In this document: positions 1-7,134 of the stretch, in pieces | Layout of the letters: each line of letters opens with the position of its first letter | Position numbering within the stretch: position 1 is the stretch's first letter | NCBI RefSeq assembly: GCF_009738185.1 | Contig: NZ_CP046509.1 | Span: 3,847,501 to 3,911,500 of the forward strand | DNA: 64,000 nt | Origin: Erwinia sorbitola | GTDB lineage: Bacteria > Pseudomonadota > Gammaproteobacteria > Enterobacterales > Enterobacteriaceae | Direction: 5' to 3' | Program-made: the position numbers and the translations under genes | The notes under the pieces: generated by a model | The model's input: only the letters and a program-made list of their open reading frames with translations | What the model was told of the DNA's origin: nothing | Database searches by the model: none

Positions 1-302
1 CCGCAGAAGCAACGGCGCATTTCCCTCCTCATATCTGGCCGGGAACTGTTCAAAACTGGCGCGCAGTAGGCTGTGAACACTGCTTTTCTGGTTTTTATGG
101 TCGTCTGCCGCTATTTGAGCTGCTGCCTGTCACCGCACGTCTGCAAAATGCCCTCGCTAAATCAGCGCGCCCGGAGGAGCTGGCAGAAATTGCTCGCCAG
201 CAGGGTATGAACTCGCTGTTTGTTGAGGGTCTGCACTGCGTTAACCGTGGCGATACGACCCTCGAAGAGCTGACGCGGGTCGCGGGTGACAGTCATGAAT
301 AA
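1..302 (+). CDS. hofB: HofB/GspE-type pilus assembly ATPase, C-terminal fragment
   Basis: Only the last ~100 codons are in the window; the 5' part lies to the left. The frame (codons beginning at position 3) reads through a GCEHC...FYGRLPLFELL segment, typical of the C-terminal domain of PilB/GspE secretion ATPases, and ends at TAA 300-302. These hexameric ATPases power pilin polymerisation at the inner membrane. The stop overlaps the start of the next gene, hofC, by 8 bp, so the two are translationally coupled. The symbol rests on this position and on the E. coli ppdD-hofB-hofC order. Confidence 0.85.
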   Translation, partial: AEATAHFPPHIWPGTVQNWRAVGCEHCFSGFYGRLPLFELLPVTARLQNALAKSARPEELAEIARQQGMNSLFVEGLHCVNRGDTTLEELTRVAGDSHE

Positions 303-1494
303 ACGAATACTATTTCGCTGGCAGTCCATTGACGACAGCGGGCAACTTTATCAGGGCAGTCGTTTTGCCAGCAGCGCCGCACAGATTGCAGCAGAGCTTG
401 CAGCCGAACAGCAGCTACCGCTTAAAATCAGCCGTGGTCGCCGCTATAGCGCGCGCCACTGGCAGTGGCAACAAAAAATCGCGTTCGTCCGCCAGCTGGC
501 TACCCTACTGAAAGCCGGAATGCCGCTAACTGGCTGCCTGCAACTGCTGGGTGAAGATCATCATGAGCCTTCCTGGCAAGCGCTGCTCTTATGGTTGCAG
601 CAGAGTATCTCGTCCGGAGAGCCTTTCTCACAGGCCATGGCGCAGTGGCCCGAGGTTTTTCCTCCGTTGTTTCCGGCACTCATCCATATTGGTGAACTTA
701 CCGGTGAGCTGGATGAGTGCTGCATACAGCTGGCAAACCAGCAGGAGCGGCAACAGGAGCTACAGCAGAAAGTGAAAAAAGCGCTGCGCTACCCACTGTT
801 TATCCTTGCGGTAGCGCTGCTGGTTAGCGTTGGAATGCTGGTGTTTGTTTTACCGGAGTTTGTTGCGATTTACCGCACTTTCAACGCTCCTCTTCCCGCC
901 TTTACTGCGGCAGTGATTAGCCTTTCTCAGTCCATGCAACAGCACGGGTTGTTTTTCATCACGTTCATCATTGTTAGCGGAATACTGTGGCGCACTCAGC
1001 GCAGTAAATCGCTGCCCTGGCAGCGGTATGAACAACGTCAGCTGCTACGGATCCCTCTGATTGCTGCGCTTTATCAGGGCAGCCTGTTAAGCCAGATCTT
1101 TACCACACTGGCCATGACACAGCGCGCAGGGTTAACACTGCTGCAAAGCCTGCAAGCGGTTGAGAAAACCCTTTCCCCACTGCTCTGGCGCGAAGCTATT
1201 ACGCAATTACAGCAACATATTACAAAGGGTCATCCACTACATCAGGCCCTGAAGTCACATCTGTTGTTTACTCCTCTCTGTTATCAACTGGTCAAAGTCG
1301 GTGAAGAGTCTGGTTCTCTGGATACACTGCTGGAGAGGCTGGCTATCTGGCATGAACAAAAGACACATCAGCTGGCAGACCAGCTGGCCGCTGCACTTGA
1401 GCCGCTAATGATGATGGTGATTGGAGGGATTGTTGGCACATTAGTCGTGGCGATGTACCTGCCTGTATTCCGCCTGGGAGATGCTCTGGGCTGA
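295..1494 (+). CDS. hofC: HofC, GspF/PilC-family inner-membrane platform protein
   Basis: Polytopic inner-membrane protein of the type IV pilus/type II secretion platform family (399 aa; E. coli HofC is 400). It has two repeated T2SSF domains: residues ~55-180, with a conserved RQLATLLKAGMPL start and FPPLFPALIHIGELTG, and ~260-385, with QIFTTLAMTQRAGLTLL and LVKVGEESGSLD. Membrane helices lie near 170-195, 215-235 and at the C-terminus. The ATG at 295 is preferred to a GTG at 286 because the protein then aligns with E. coli. It overlaps the hofB stop. Function in this strain is inferred; the E. coli homologue is poorly expressed. Confidence 0.9.
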   Translation: MNKRILFRWQSIDDSGQLYQGSRFASSAAQIAAELAAEQQLPLKISRGRRYSARHWQWQQKIAFVRQLATLLKAGMPLTGCLQLLGEDHHEPSWQALLLWLQQSISSGEPFSQAMAQWPEVFPPLFPALIHIGELTGELDECCIQLANQQERQQELQQKVKKALRYPLFILAVALLVSVGMLVFVLPEFVAIYRTFNAPLPAFTAAVISLSQSMQQHGLFFITFIIVSGILWRTQRSKSLPWQRYEQRQLLRIPLIAALYQGSLLSQIFTTLAMTQRAGLTLLQSLQAVEKTLSPLLWREAITQLQQHITKGHPLHQALKSHLLFTPLCYQLVKVGEESGSLDTLLERLAIWHEQKTHQLADQLAAALEPLMMMVIGGIVGTLVVAMYLPVFRLGDALG

Positions 1495-1500
1495 AGGTCA

Positions 1501-1525
1501 TTCCCCCGCCTTGATGGCGGGGGAA
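1501..1525. terminator. Hairpin between convergent hofC and guaC
   Basis: A perfect stem TTCCCCCGCC / GGCGGGGGAA with a 5-nt loop lies 7 nt past the hofC stop and 22 nt past the guaC stop. Neither strand has a proper T tract, so it may act as a shared barrier or mRNA end-stabiliser rather than a strong intrinsic terminator. Confidence 0.5.
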
Positions 1526-1546
1526 ACTGTTCGCAGGCGGCAAGTG

Positions 1547-2587
1547 TTACCGGTTAAATACGCGGTTTTCCTGCTCATTAACGCGAATAAACGTTGTGCG
1601 TTTGGTCAGTTCTTTCAATCGTTCTGCACCTACGTAAGTACAGGCAGAACGCAGGCCGCCGAGGATATCACGGGCAGTAAATTCAACAGGCCCACGAAGC
1701 GGGAGCCTTACGGTCTTTCCTTCCGCCGCACGATACTGCGCCACGCTTCCTACGTGTCGCTTCATGGCAGACTCTGAACTCATACCGTAGAACAGCATAA
1801 ACTGTTCGCCGTTCTCTTCCACCAGCGTGCCTTCACATTCGTCATGAGCCGCCAGCATGCCGCCGAGCATGACAAAATCAGCCCCGCCGCCAAAGGCTTT
1901 CGCAACATCACCTGGTACTGAGCAACCGCCATCACTGACGATCTGTCCGCCAAGGCCATGCGCCGCATCAGCACACTCAATAACGGCTGACAGCTGCGGA
2001 TAACCCACGCCGGTTTTTACTCGGGTAGTACAAACCGAACCAGGGCCGATACCCACTTTTACAATGTCAGCACCGGAGAGAATAAGTTCCTCAACCATTT
2101 CGCCGGTCACCACATTCCCTGCGCAGATGGTTTTCCCCGGACAGGCTTCACGGGCGCGGCGCAAGAAAGCAACAAAGTGCTCTGAGTAACCGTTAGCAAC
2201 GTCGATACAAATAAAGTTAAGTGCTGGCGACAAAGCAAGGATCTGCTGTAGTTTCAGGAAGTCAGCCTCGGATGTGCCGGTGGACACCATCACATGCTGA
2301 AGCACTTCCGGAGTAGCACCTTCAACAAATGCCCGCCACTGCTCCACGCTGTAATGTTTATGTACTGCCGTAAGAATATCAAATGATGCCAGAGCCTCCG
2401 CCATGCTGAAGGTTCCGACGGTATCCATATTGGCGGCAATAATCGGCACACCAGACCAGGCGATACCTGAATGCTTGAAGGTAAACTGACGCTCCAGTTC
2501 AACCTGAGAACGGCTTTGCAGCGTTGAACGCTTTGGCCGGATAAGAACATCTTTGAAGCCTAACTTGATATCTTCTTCGATACGCAT
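1547..2587 (-). CDS. guaC: GMP reductase
   Basis: NADPH-dependent deamination of GMP to IMP, a purine salvage step that rebalances G and A nucleotides in the cytoplasm. The 346-aa protein is one residue shorter than E. coli GuaC and belongs to the IMPDH/GMPR TIM-barrel family. The catalytic cysteine is Cys186 in the loop GPGSVCTTRV, followed by the phosphate-binding SDGGCSVPGDVAKAFGGGAD segment. It is divergent from coaE with a 249-bp gap and convergent with hofC. Confidence 0.97.
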   Translation of the reverse strand: MRIEEDIKLGFKDVLIRPKRSTLQSRSQVELERQFTFKHSGIAWSGVPIIAANMDTVGTFSMAEALASFDILTAVHKHYSVEQWRAFVEGATPEVLQHVMVSTGTSEADFLKLQQILALSPALNFICIDVANGYSEHFVAFLRRAREACPGKTICAGNVVTGEMVEELILSGADIVKVGIGPGSVCTTRVKTGVGYPQLSAVIECADAAHGLGGQIVSDGGCSVPGDVAKAFGGGADFVMLGGMLAAHDECEGTLVEENGEQFMLFYGMSSESAMKRHVGSVAQYRAAEGKTVRLPLRGPVEFTARDILGGLRSACTYVGAERLKELTKRTTFIRVNEQENRVFNR

Positions 2588-2783
2588 AACAGATTTCCTG
2601 GTTGATGGCGTTAGTGCAACAACGCACCCTGCGGGTAGCGTTTGCGCTCACAAGCTGAATGCCAGCTCCAGTGACGCTATCATACGCGCTAAAAACGTGC
2701 CGACAAGACTGCGAAAGTCGCTTTATTTACGTTACAATCCCACAAATTTACCTGTAAATGTGTCTTGTGACCTGCGCCGCAAA

Positions 2784-2802
2784 TTTGCATTAATCATGCA
2801 AA
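2784..2802. promoter_or_regulatory. Dyad in guaC-coaE divergent region
   Basis: TTTGCAT TAATC ATGCAAA is a perfect 7-bp inverted repeat with a 5-nt spacer, 35 bp before coaE. It is preceded by the palindrome GCAAATTTGC (2779-2788). It could be an operator or an mRNA leader hairpin for coaE. I cannot assign a regulator: it resembles a PurR box but the central spacing is wrong. Confidence 0.3.
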
Positions 2803-2836
2803 CACCTGTGCCACAAGGCACCGAGAGTCAAGACGT

Positions 2837-3448
2837 ATGGGTTATACCGTTGCGCTGACCGGTGGTATCGGTAGCGGAAAAAGTACCATTGCCAATGCCT
2901 TTGCCATGCTGGGCGTTGATATTGTCGATGCAGATATCATCGCACGTCAGGTCGTGGAAAAAGGCCAGCCAGCGCTGGAACTCATTCACGCCAGGTTTGG
3001 TCATGACGTCCTGCATCCGGATGGAACCTTAAATCGCGCCGTATTGCGTCAAAAGATTTTCAGCTCGCCGGTGGAAAAGCGGTGGATTGATAATTTGTTA
3101 CATCCTCTTATCCACGCAGAAACCCGCAAGCAGCTAGCATTAACCCGGTCACCGTGGTGTCTGTGGGTGGTACCCCTGTTGGTGGAAAACAACTTACAGC
3201 ATCAGGCCGATCGGGTGCTGGTGGTCGATGTTGATCCTGAGACACAGCTGGCACGTACCATGCGTCGTGACAACATCAGCCGGGAACAGGCCGAAAATAT
3301 TCTTGCTGCGCAGGCGACACGCGAAGCGCGCCTGGCAGTAGCAGATGACATTATTGATAATTGCGGCTCACCTGAAACGGTGATTGCGCACGTTGCCGAA
3401 CTCCACCAGCGTTATCTGGCGCTGGCTGCGGCAAGCCATCGGGATTAA
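2837..3448 (+). CDS. coaE: Dephospho-CoA kinase
   Basis: Phosphorylates the 3'-hydroxyl of dephospho-CoA with ATP, the last step of coenzyme A synthesis. The 203-aa P-loop kinase (E. coli 206) has Walker A GGIGSGKST at residues 9-17, an AD..ARQVV segment and the lid region VVPLLVENN...TMRRDNISREQA. It begins with ATG at 2837 and is followed after 5 bp by zapD, so coaE-zapD-yacG form one operon as in E. coli. Confidence 0.97.
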   Translation: MGYTVALTGGIGSGKSTIANAFAMLGVDIVDADIIARQVVEKGQPALELIHARFGHDVLHPDGTLNRAVLRQKIFSSPVEKRWIDNLLHPLIHAETRKQLALTRSPWCLWVVPLLVENNLQHQADRVLVVDVDPETQLARTMRRDNISREQAENILAAQATREARLAVADDIIDNCGSPETVIAHVAELHQRYLALAAASHRD

Positions 3449-3453
3449 AAGTT

Positions 3454-4197
3454 ATGAGCACAACGATTCTTTTTGAGCACCCTCTGAATGAGAAAATGCG
3501 TACCTGGCTGCGTATCGAATTTTTATTAAAACAGCTTATCGCCAGCCAGAAAATTGTAGATCATCTCAGCGCGCTCACCTTTTTTCGCAATGCAGCAGAG
3601 CTGCTGGACGTGTTCGAACGCGGCGAGTTACGTACCGAGATCCTAAAAGAGCTTGAGCGCCAGCAGCAAAAATTGCTGGGTTGGGCAGAAGTACCCGGGG
3701 TCGATATGGCGCGCATTAACGCACTACGTAGCGATCTGAAAAAGTGTAGCACTGTACTGATGGCCGCTCCGCGCATGGGTCAGCAAATGCGCGAGGAGCG
3801 TCTGATTGGCCTTGTGCGTCAGCGCCTGAGTATTCCGGGCGGCTGTTGCAGTTTTGATCTGCCCACCCTGCATATCTGGCTGCATATTGAACAGCATCTG
3901 CGCGATCAGCAGGTGACAATTTGGCTGGACTCACTATCGCCAATTCACAGCGCATTGACGATGGTTCTTGACCTGATACGTCAGTCCGGCATCTTCCGCA
4001 ACCACACCAGCCTGAATGGTTTTTTCCAGGATAATGCCGAAGGTGCCGATCTGCTGCGGATGCAGCTAAAGCTGGAGGATGCGTTGTATCCTCAAATATC
4101 CGGCCACAAGAGCCGCTATGCCATCCGTTTTCTACCGCTGGATAGCGAGCGTGGTGAAATTCCTGCCCGTTTCGATTTCGAACTGGCATGTTGTTAA
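3454..4197 (+). CDS. zapD: ZapD, FtsZ-bundling cell division protein
   Basis: Cytoplasmic division factor (formerly YacF) that binds the FtsZ C-terminal tail and cross-links protofilaments in the Z ring. The 247-aa all-helical/beta protein matches the E. coli length and starts STTILFEHPLNEKMRTWLRIE, the family signature. It lies 5 bp after coaE and 11 bp before yacG. Its partner FtsZ is encoded 8 kb away and keeps the C-terminal tail motif that ZapD recognises. Confidence 0.96.
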   Translation: MSTTILFEHPLNEKMRTWLRIEFLLKQLIASQKIVDHLSALTFFRNAAELLDVFERGELRTEILKELERQQQKLLGWAEVPGVDMARINALRSDLKKCSTVLMAAPRMGQQMREERLIGLVRQRLSIPGGCCSFDLPTLHIWLHIEQHLRDQQVTIWLDSLSPIHSALTMVLDLIRQSGIFRNHTSLNGFFQDNAEGADLLRMQLKLEDALYPQISGHKSRYAIRFLPLDSERGEIPARFDFELACC

Positions 4198-4208
4198 AGG
4201 AAAGAGTC

Positions 4209-4412
4209 ATGAATGATGTAACCGTAGTTAACTGCCCGACCTGTAGCAAAAAGGTTATCTGGGATGAACTCAGCAGTTGGCGCCCGTTTTGCAGCAAGCG
4301 CTGCCAGTTAATCGACCTTGGCGAATGGGCCGCTGAAGAGAAAAGGATTCCCAGCAGCGATGACCTGACTGACAGCGATAACTGGAGCGAGCAGCCGTTC
4401 GATCGGGAGTAA
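4209..4412 (+). CDS. yacG: YacG, zinc-binding DNA gyrase inhibitor
   Basis: Small zinc protein (67 aa) that in E. coli binds GyrB and inhibits gyrase. The four cysteines C9, C12, C28 and C32 form the zinc site (NCPTC and FCSKRC), followed by the family-typical LIDLGEWAAEEKRIPS tail. The ATG at 4209 is chosen because AAAGGAAAG lies just upstream and the product then begins directly before the zinc motif. It is convergent with mutT, with only 18 bp between the stops. Confidence 0.95.
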   Translation: MNDVTVVNCPTCSKKVIWDELSSWRPFCSKRCQLIDLGEWAAEEKRIPSSDDLTDSDNWSEQPFDRE

Positions 4413-4430
4413 ATTACGCTCTGACGAAAA

Positions 4431-4823
4431 TCAGGCGCTGGCTTTCAGTCTGGCAACAATCTCAGCGTTGGCGGGGGGGAAATCCTCCGCATTCAGTTCA
4501 CTCTGCAAGACCCAACGCTGAGGCTGGCCTTCGCGCCCGTAAGGCTGGTTGTTCCAGCTGTCGACAATAAAAAAATAGAGCGTAACGCGCAAATCGGTAT
4601 AGGTATGATCAACGGTATCGTAGGGCGCCGCGTTTAGTACCTCAATACCCGTCTCTTCCAGCAGCTCACGTTTCAGTGCCTGCTCTGGCGTTTCACCCGC
4701 TTCGATTTTCCCCCCCGGGAACTCCCATTTATTCCCCATGTAAGCACTCGCAGGGCGTTGTGCTAAAAATATCTGCTGCTCGCTGTCGCGGATAATTCCT
4801 ACTGAAACCTGTAAGTGCTTCAT
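4431..4823 (-). CDS. mutT: 8-oxo-dGTP diphosphatase MutT
   Basis: Hydrolyses 8-oxo-dGTP to the monophosphate, keeping oxidised guanine out of DNA. The 130-aa Nudix protein has the complete Nudix box from G38 to I60: G38, E44 and the REXXEE core at R52-E57, whose glutamates bind metal. In E. coli mutT directly follows secA; here about 2.3 kb of other DNA separates them, so mutT must have its own promoter or be read from within the insertion. Confidence 0.96.
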   Translation of the reverse strand: MKHLQVSVGIIRDSEQQIFLAQRPASAYMGNKWEFPGGKIEAGETPEQALKRELLEETGIEVLNAAPYDTVDHTYTDLRVTLYFFIVDSWNNQPYGREGQPQRWVLQSELNAEDFPPANAEIVARLKASA

Positions 4824-5448
4824 CGCTGCTCACTCCTCGTGAGTGTATTAAATAAGGTGAAATTTTATCATTGATGCCTAACGGTGTCTCGCTGAACCCT
4901 AAGAGCTATTCAACCAACCAGCTCTCGTCCGGTGGATGGAATTGATTAACTTTATTAATGATTCACTCAAAAAATATTTATTATTCTCTCAACAAAAAAT
5001 AACAATATTTCAATCTCTGACTCTCACTTTATTTTACCAATAGCGCCTACACCTCAAGCCCCCCAACAACCATTCACTCTTTTCTCTGTCGAAATAAAAC
5101 TAAGACACCCCCTACCCCCAAAGGCTTGTTATATAAGAATCAATGCTCCCACCCCACAAAACACCTGCCAAACCGCAAGTTAATACGGCATCTTAAAGCA
5201 ATTTAAATAACTTACATGAATAAAATAAAACCTTTAAAAACAATAAATTAAACATTAATAATAAAATAAAAAAACTTTAATGTGTTGCAATAAATGTAAC
5301 CATCTTTATGCTAACTAACGAACAATAAGCAAGAATGCTTAAATTAAGAAAACCTACGAGTTATTTAAGGGGGGTAATGGTATTTCCACTCCCCTGGCGT
5401 ACCAGTTAAAATCCGCTGATGGCGGGGACATCATGAGGAAGACAACAA
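4824..5448. other. AT-rich, G-poor intergenic stretch
   Basis: 625 bp without a credible gene. From about 4940 to 5340 the + strand is very AT-rich and almost lacks G, while C is common (CCCCCC-type runs near 5060, 5110 and 5155). This is unlike all flanking DNA. It looks like a long unstructured leader or horizontally acquired, H-NS-bound DNA. Near 5370-5440 there are two small stem-loops (GGGG...CCCC and CCGC...GCGG) just before the regulator gene. Confidence 0.6.
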
Positions 5449-5919
5449 ATGTATAGCGTTGAACAATGTGAAGAAATTCTCGACATTGAACATATTGAGT
5501 TCAATAGCCTTTTCACTCTGGACTGCCAGATGAATACACTTTACGTGCCATGTAAAAGCCTGGCTATACCGTTAAGTGAAACCCAAAAAAGACTGTTAAT
5601 CTGCCTGAAAAACAAAATTAACAATAAGCGAGATATTATTAATATTGTTTGGTATGAGAATCATCAATGTGTTCGCGACAACAACTACCATCAATTGGTC
5701 TTTCAGCTGCGAGCCTTACTGAAACGAAATCAGTTACCGGCAAAAATTATTATCACTGTGCCTTACTACGGTTTGAAACTTAACGAGCCTTTAATGCAGA
5801 AAATAGAGCTGGAATCGCTGCCAGATCAAAGTGCAATCCAGCCGGTGAGTGAAAAAAATACGGCCGGAAAAGACCATATAACTTCGTTGCGTCAGTGGTT
5901 TCTGAACGCCTTGCGCTAG
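5449..5919 (+). CDS. Orphan winged-helix (OmpR/ToxR/CadC-type) DNA-binding protein
   Basis: A 156-aa protein I do not recognise by name. Residues ~25-112 fit the C-terminal winged-helix domain of OmpR/PhoB, also the N-terminal domain of ToxR/CadC regulators: LSETQKRLLICL, then RDIINIVW, the recognition-helix region NNYHQLVFQLRALLKR and the wing IIITVPYYGLKL. There is no receiver domain and no membrane helix, so it appears to be a free cytoplasmic DNA-binding protein; residues 113-156 are a polar tail. GAGGAAG sits 7 nt before the ATG. Sequence is AT-richer than its neighbours. Its targets are unknown; the adjacent prepilin peptidase or its own long leader are candidates. Confidence 0.75.
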   Translation: MYSVEQCEEILDIEHIEFNSLFTLDCQMNTLYVPCKSLAIPLSETQKRLLICLKNKINNKRDIINIVWYENHQCVRDNNYHQLVFQLRALLKRNQLPAKIIITVPYYGLKLNEPLMQKIELESLPDQSAIQPVSEKNTAGKDHITSLRQWFLNALR

Positions 5920-6263
5920 CCTGTATTTTTTCACGGTTTCACACTGGTTATGCCACAAGATTTTAGCCAGGTTAACGCCCGTCACCTTATTCAGTTAACG
6001 CGATGTCATTGGTTACTTCAGCGACTATTGCTGGTTAAAGTGCGGCGCTGCTCGAAAAACGTAACAAAACTCCAGTGTTATCGCTGGAGTGGGATGCAGA
6101 GCGATAGCTGTTACATTTACACTCCGCCGTTAAGCTACCCACCAGCAAATGTGGGTAGCGCCCGGGTACTCGTCTGAGTCGATGTATACGCTGCAACTCC
6201 CCCGCTGTTGGTCAAAATCAGGGGAGAAAGTTGAGCATCTTAGCGGTCTGGAGCTGAAACAAA
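5920..6263 (+). other. Structured gap before the prepilin peptidase gene
   Basis: 344 bp without a supportable gene. It carries two clear inverted repeats: ACTCCAG...CTGGAGT near 6069-6091 and the perfect 9-bp stem GCTACCCAC/GTGGGTAGC at 6134-6159. Neither is followed by a T tract. They could form a structured 5' leader for the peptidase gene or be palindromic repeat remnants. Confidence 0.5.
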
Positions 6264-7034
6264 ATGAATGGGTATTATTTCTTCTTGTTAGCACTGCTGG
6301 GGATAAGCGTTGGCAGTTTGCTGAATGTAGTCACCTACCGTCTGCCACTGATGATAAGCAACAATGCCTTACCAGCCTTTAACTTATGGCTGCCAGCCTC
6401 ACACTGTACGCAATGCAAAAAGAGCGTGCGCTGGTATGACAATCTACCTTTACTAAGCTGGTGGATTCTTAAGGGACGCTGCCGCTACTGCCATCTGCGC
6501 ATATCGTGCAGGTACCCTCTTACCGAGCTGTCATCATTATTACTGACACTGCTTTGTGCTCTGCTATTTCCTCCTGGGAAATTGCTGCTGGTACTGCTGC
6601 CATTTAGCTGGTTATTGCTGGCGTTGATATTAATAGATGCAGATTGTCAGCTGCTGCCGGATATCCTGACTCTGCCGCTGCTCTGGCTTGGGCTGCTGGC
6701 CAATACAGTGGGATGGTTGCCGCAGTTGCCGCTTCCAGAGGCGGTAACTGGAGCGATGCTGGGGTATTGCGGGTTGGCGCTACTGTCTCATGGCTATCGC
6801 GCGCTGACAGGTAAAAATGCTCTGGGGCTGGGAGACGCCAAACTACTGGCAGCGCTCGGTGCGTGGCTGGGCTGGCAGCTTATCCCACAGCTGCTGCTGG
6901 CAGCGTCACTGGGAGGGATTTGCTGGGTTATTCTCGGACGTCTGTTATACCGTCGCTCAATCAGTGCACCGCTGGCGTTTGGGCCTTTTCTTGCTGTCGC
7001 TGGCTGGGTGCTGATGGTGGTGCAATACCGCTAG
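6264..7034 (+). CDS. Type IV prepilin leader peptidase/N-methyltransferase
   Basis: Inner-membrane aspartic protease that cleaves the leader of type IV prepilins and pseudopilins and N-methylates the new N-terminus (PilD/GspO/PppA family). The 256-aa protein has the family start VGSLLNVVTYRLP, the cytoplasmic zinc site C48-C51/C73-C76 (HCTQC...CRYC) around RWYDNLPLLSW, then several membrane helices with catalytic Asp125 (LILIDAD) and Asp191 in the GLGD motif. GGAG lies 10 nt before the ATG. It sits alone, ~5 kb from hofBC, so it could process the pilin of that system. The exact orthologue name (hofD, pppA or gspO) cannot be decided here. Confidence 0.93.
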   Translation: MNGYYFFLLALLGISVGSLLNVVTYRLPLMISNNALPAFNLWLPASHCTQCKKSVRWYDNLPLLSWWILKGRCRYCHLRISCRYPLTELSSLLLTLLCALLFPPGKLLLVLLPFSWLLLALILIDADCQLLPDILTLPLLWLGLLANTVGWLPQLPLPEAVTGAMLGYCGLALLSHGYRALTGKNALGLGDAKLLAALGAWLGWQLIPQLLLAASLGGICWVILGRLLYRRSISAPLAFGPFLAVAGWVLMVVQYR

Positions 7035-7085
7035 CTGATGACGCTCTGTCCGTTTTCGAAGCAGTATCAGCCCTGGGGCTGTAAT

Positions 7086-7117
7086 AAAAAAAGGACGGGC
7101 ACCAGCCCGTCCTTTTT
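7086..7117. terminator. Bidirectional terminator between peptidase gene and secA
   Basis: Perfect stem GGACGGGC-ACCA-GCCCGTCC flanked by an A run (7086-7092) on the left and TTTTT (7113-7117) on the right. It therefore serves both the + strand peptidase gene and the minus strand secA, whose stop is 18 bp away. Confidence 0.9.
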
Positions 7118-7134
7118 CAGTGTGTCATACGCCG

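Noticed and set aside
2620..2655. Possible PurR operator upstream of guaC (GCGTTTGCGC)
   Set aside because: Only one half matches the ACGCAAACGTTTGCGT consensus; the other half is GC-rich and unrelated.
5950..6382. Overlapping open frames of 75 and 77 codons before the prepilin peptidase
   Set aside because: No recognisable domain or ribosome-binding site; one runs out of frame into the start of the peptidase gene, and the region is full of hairpins.
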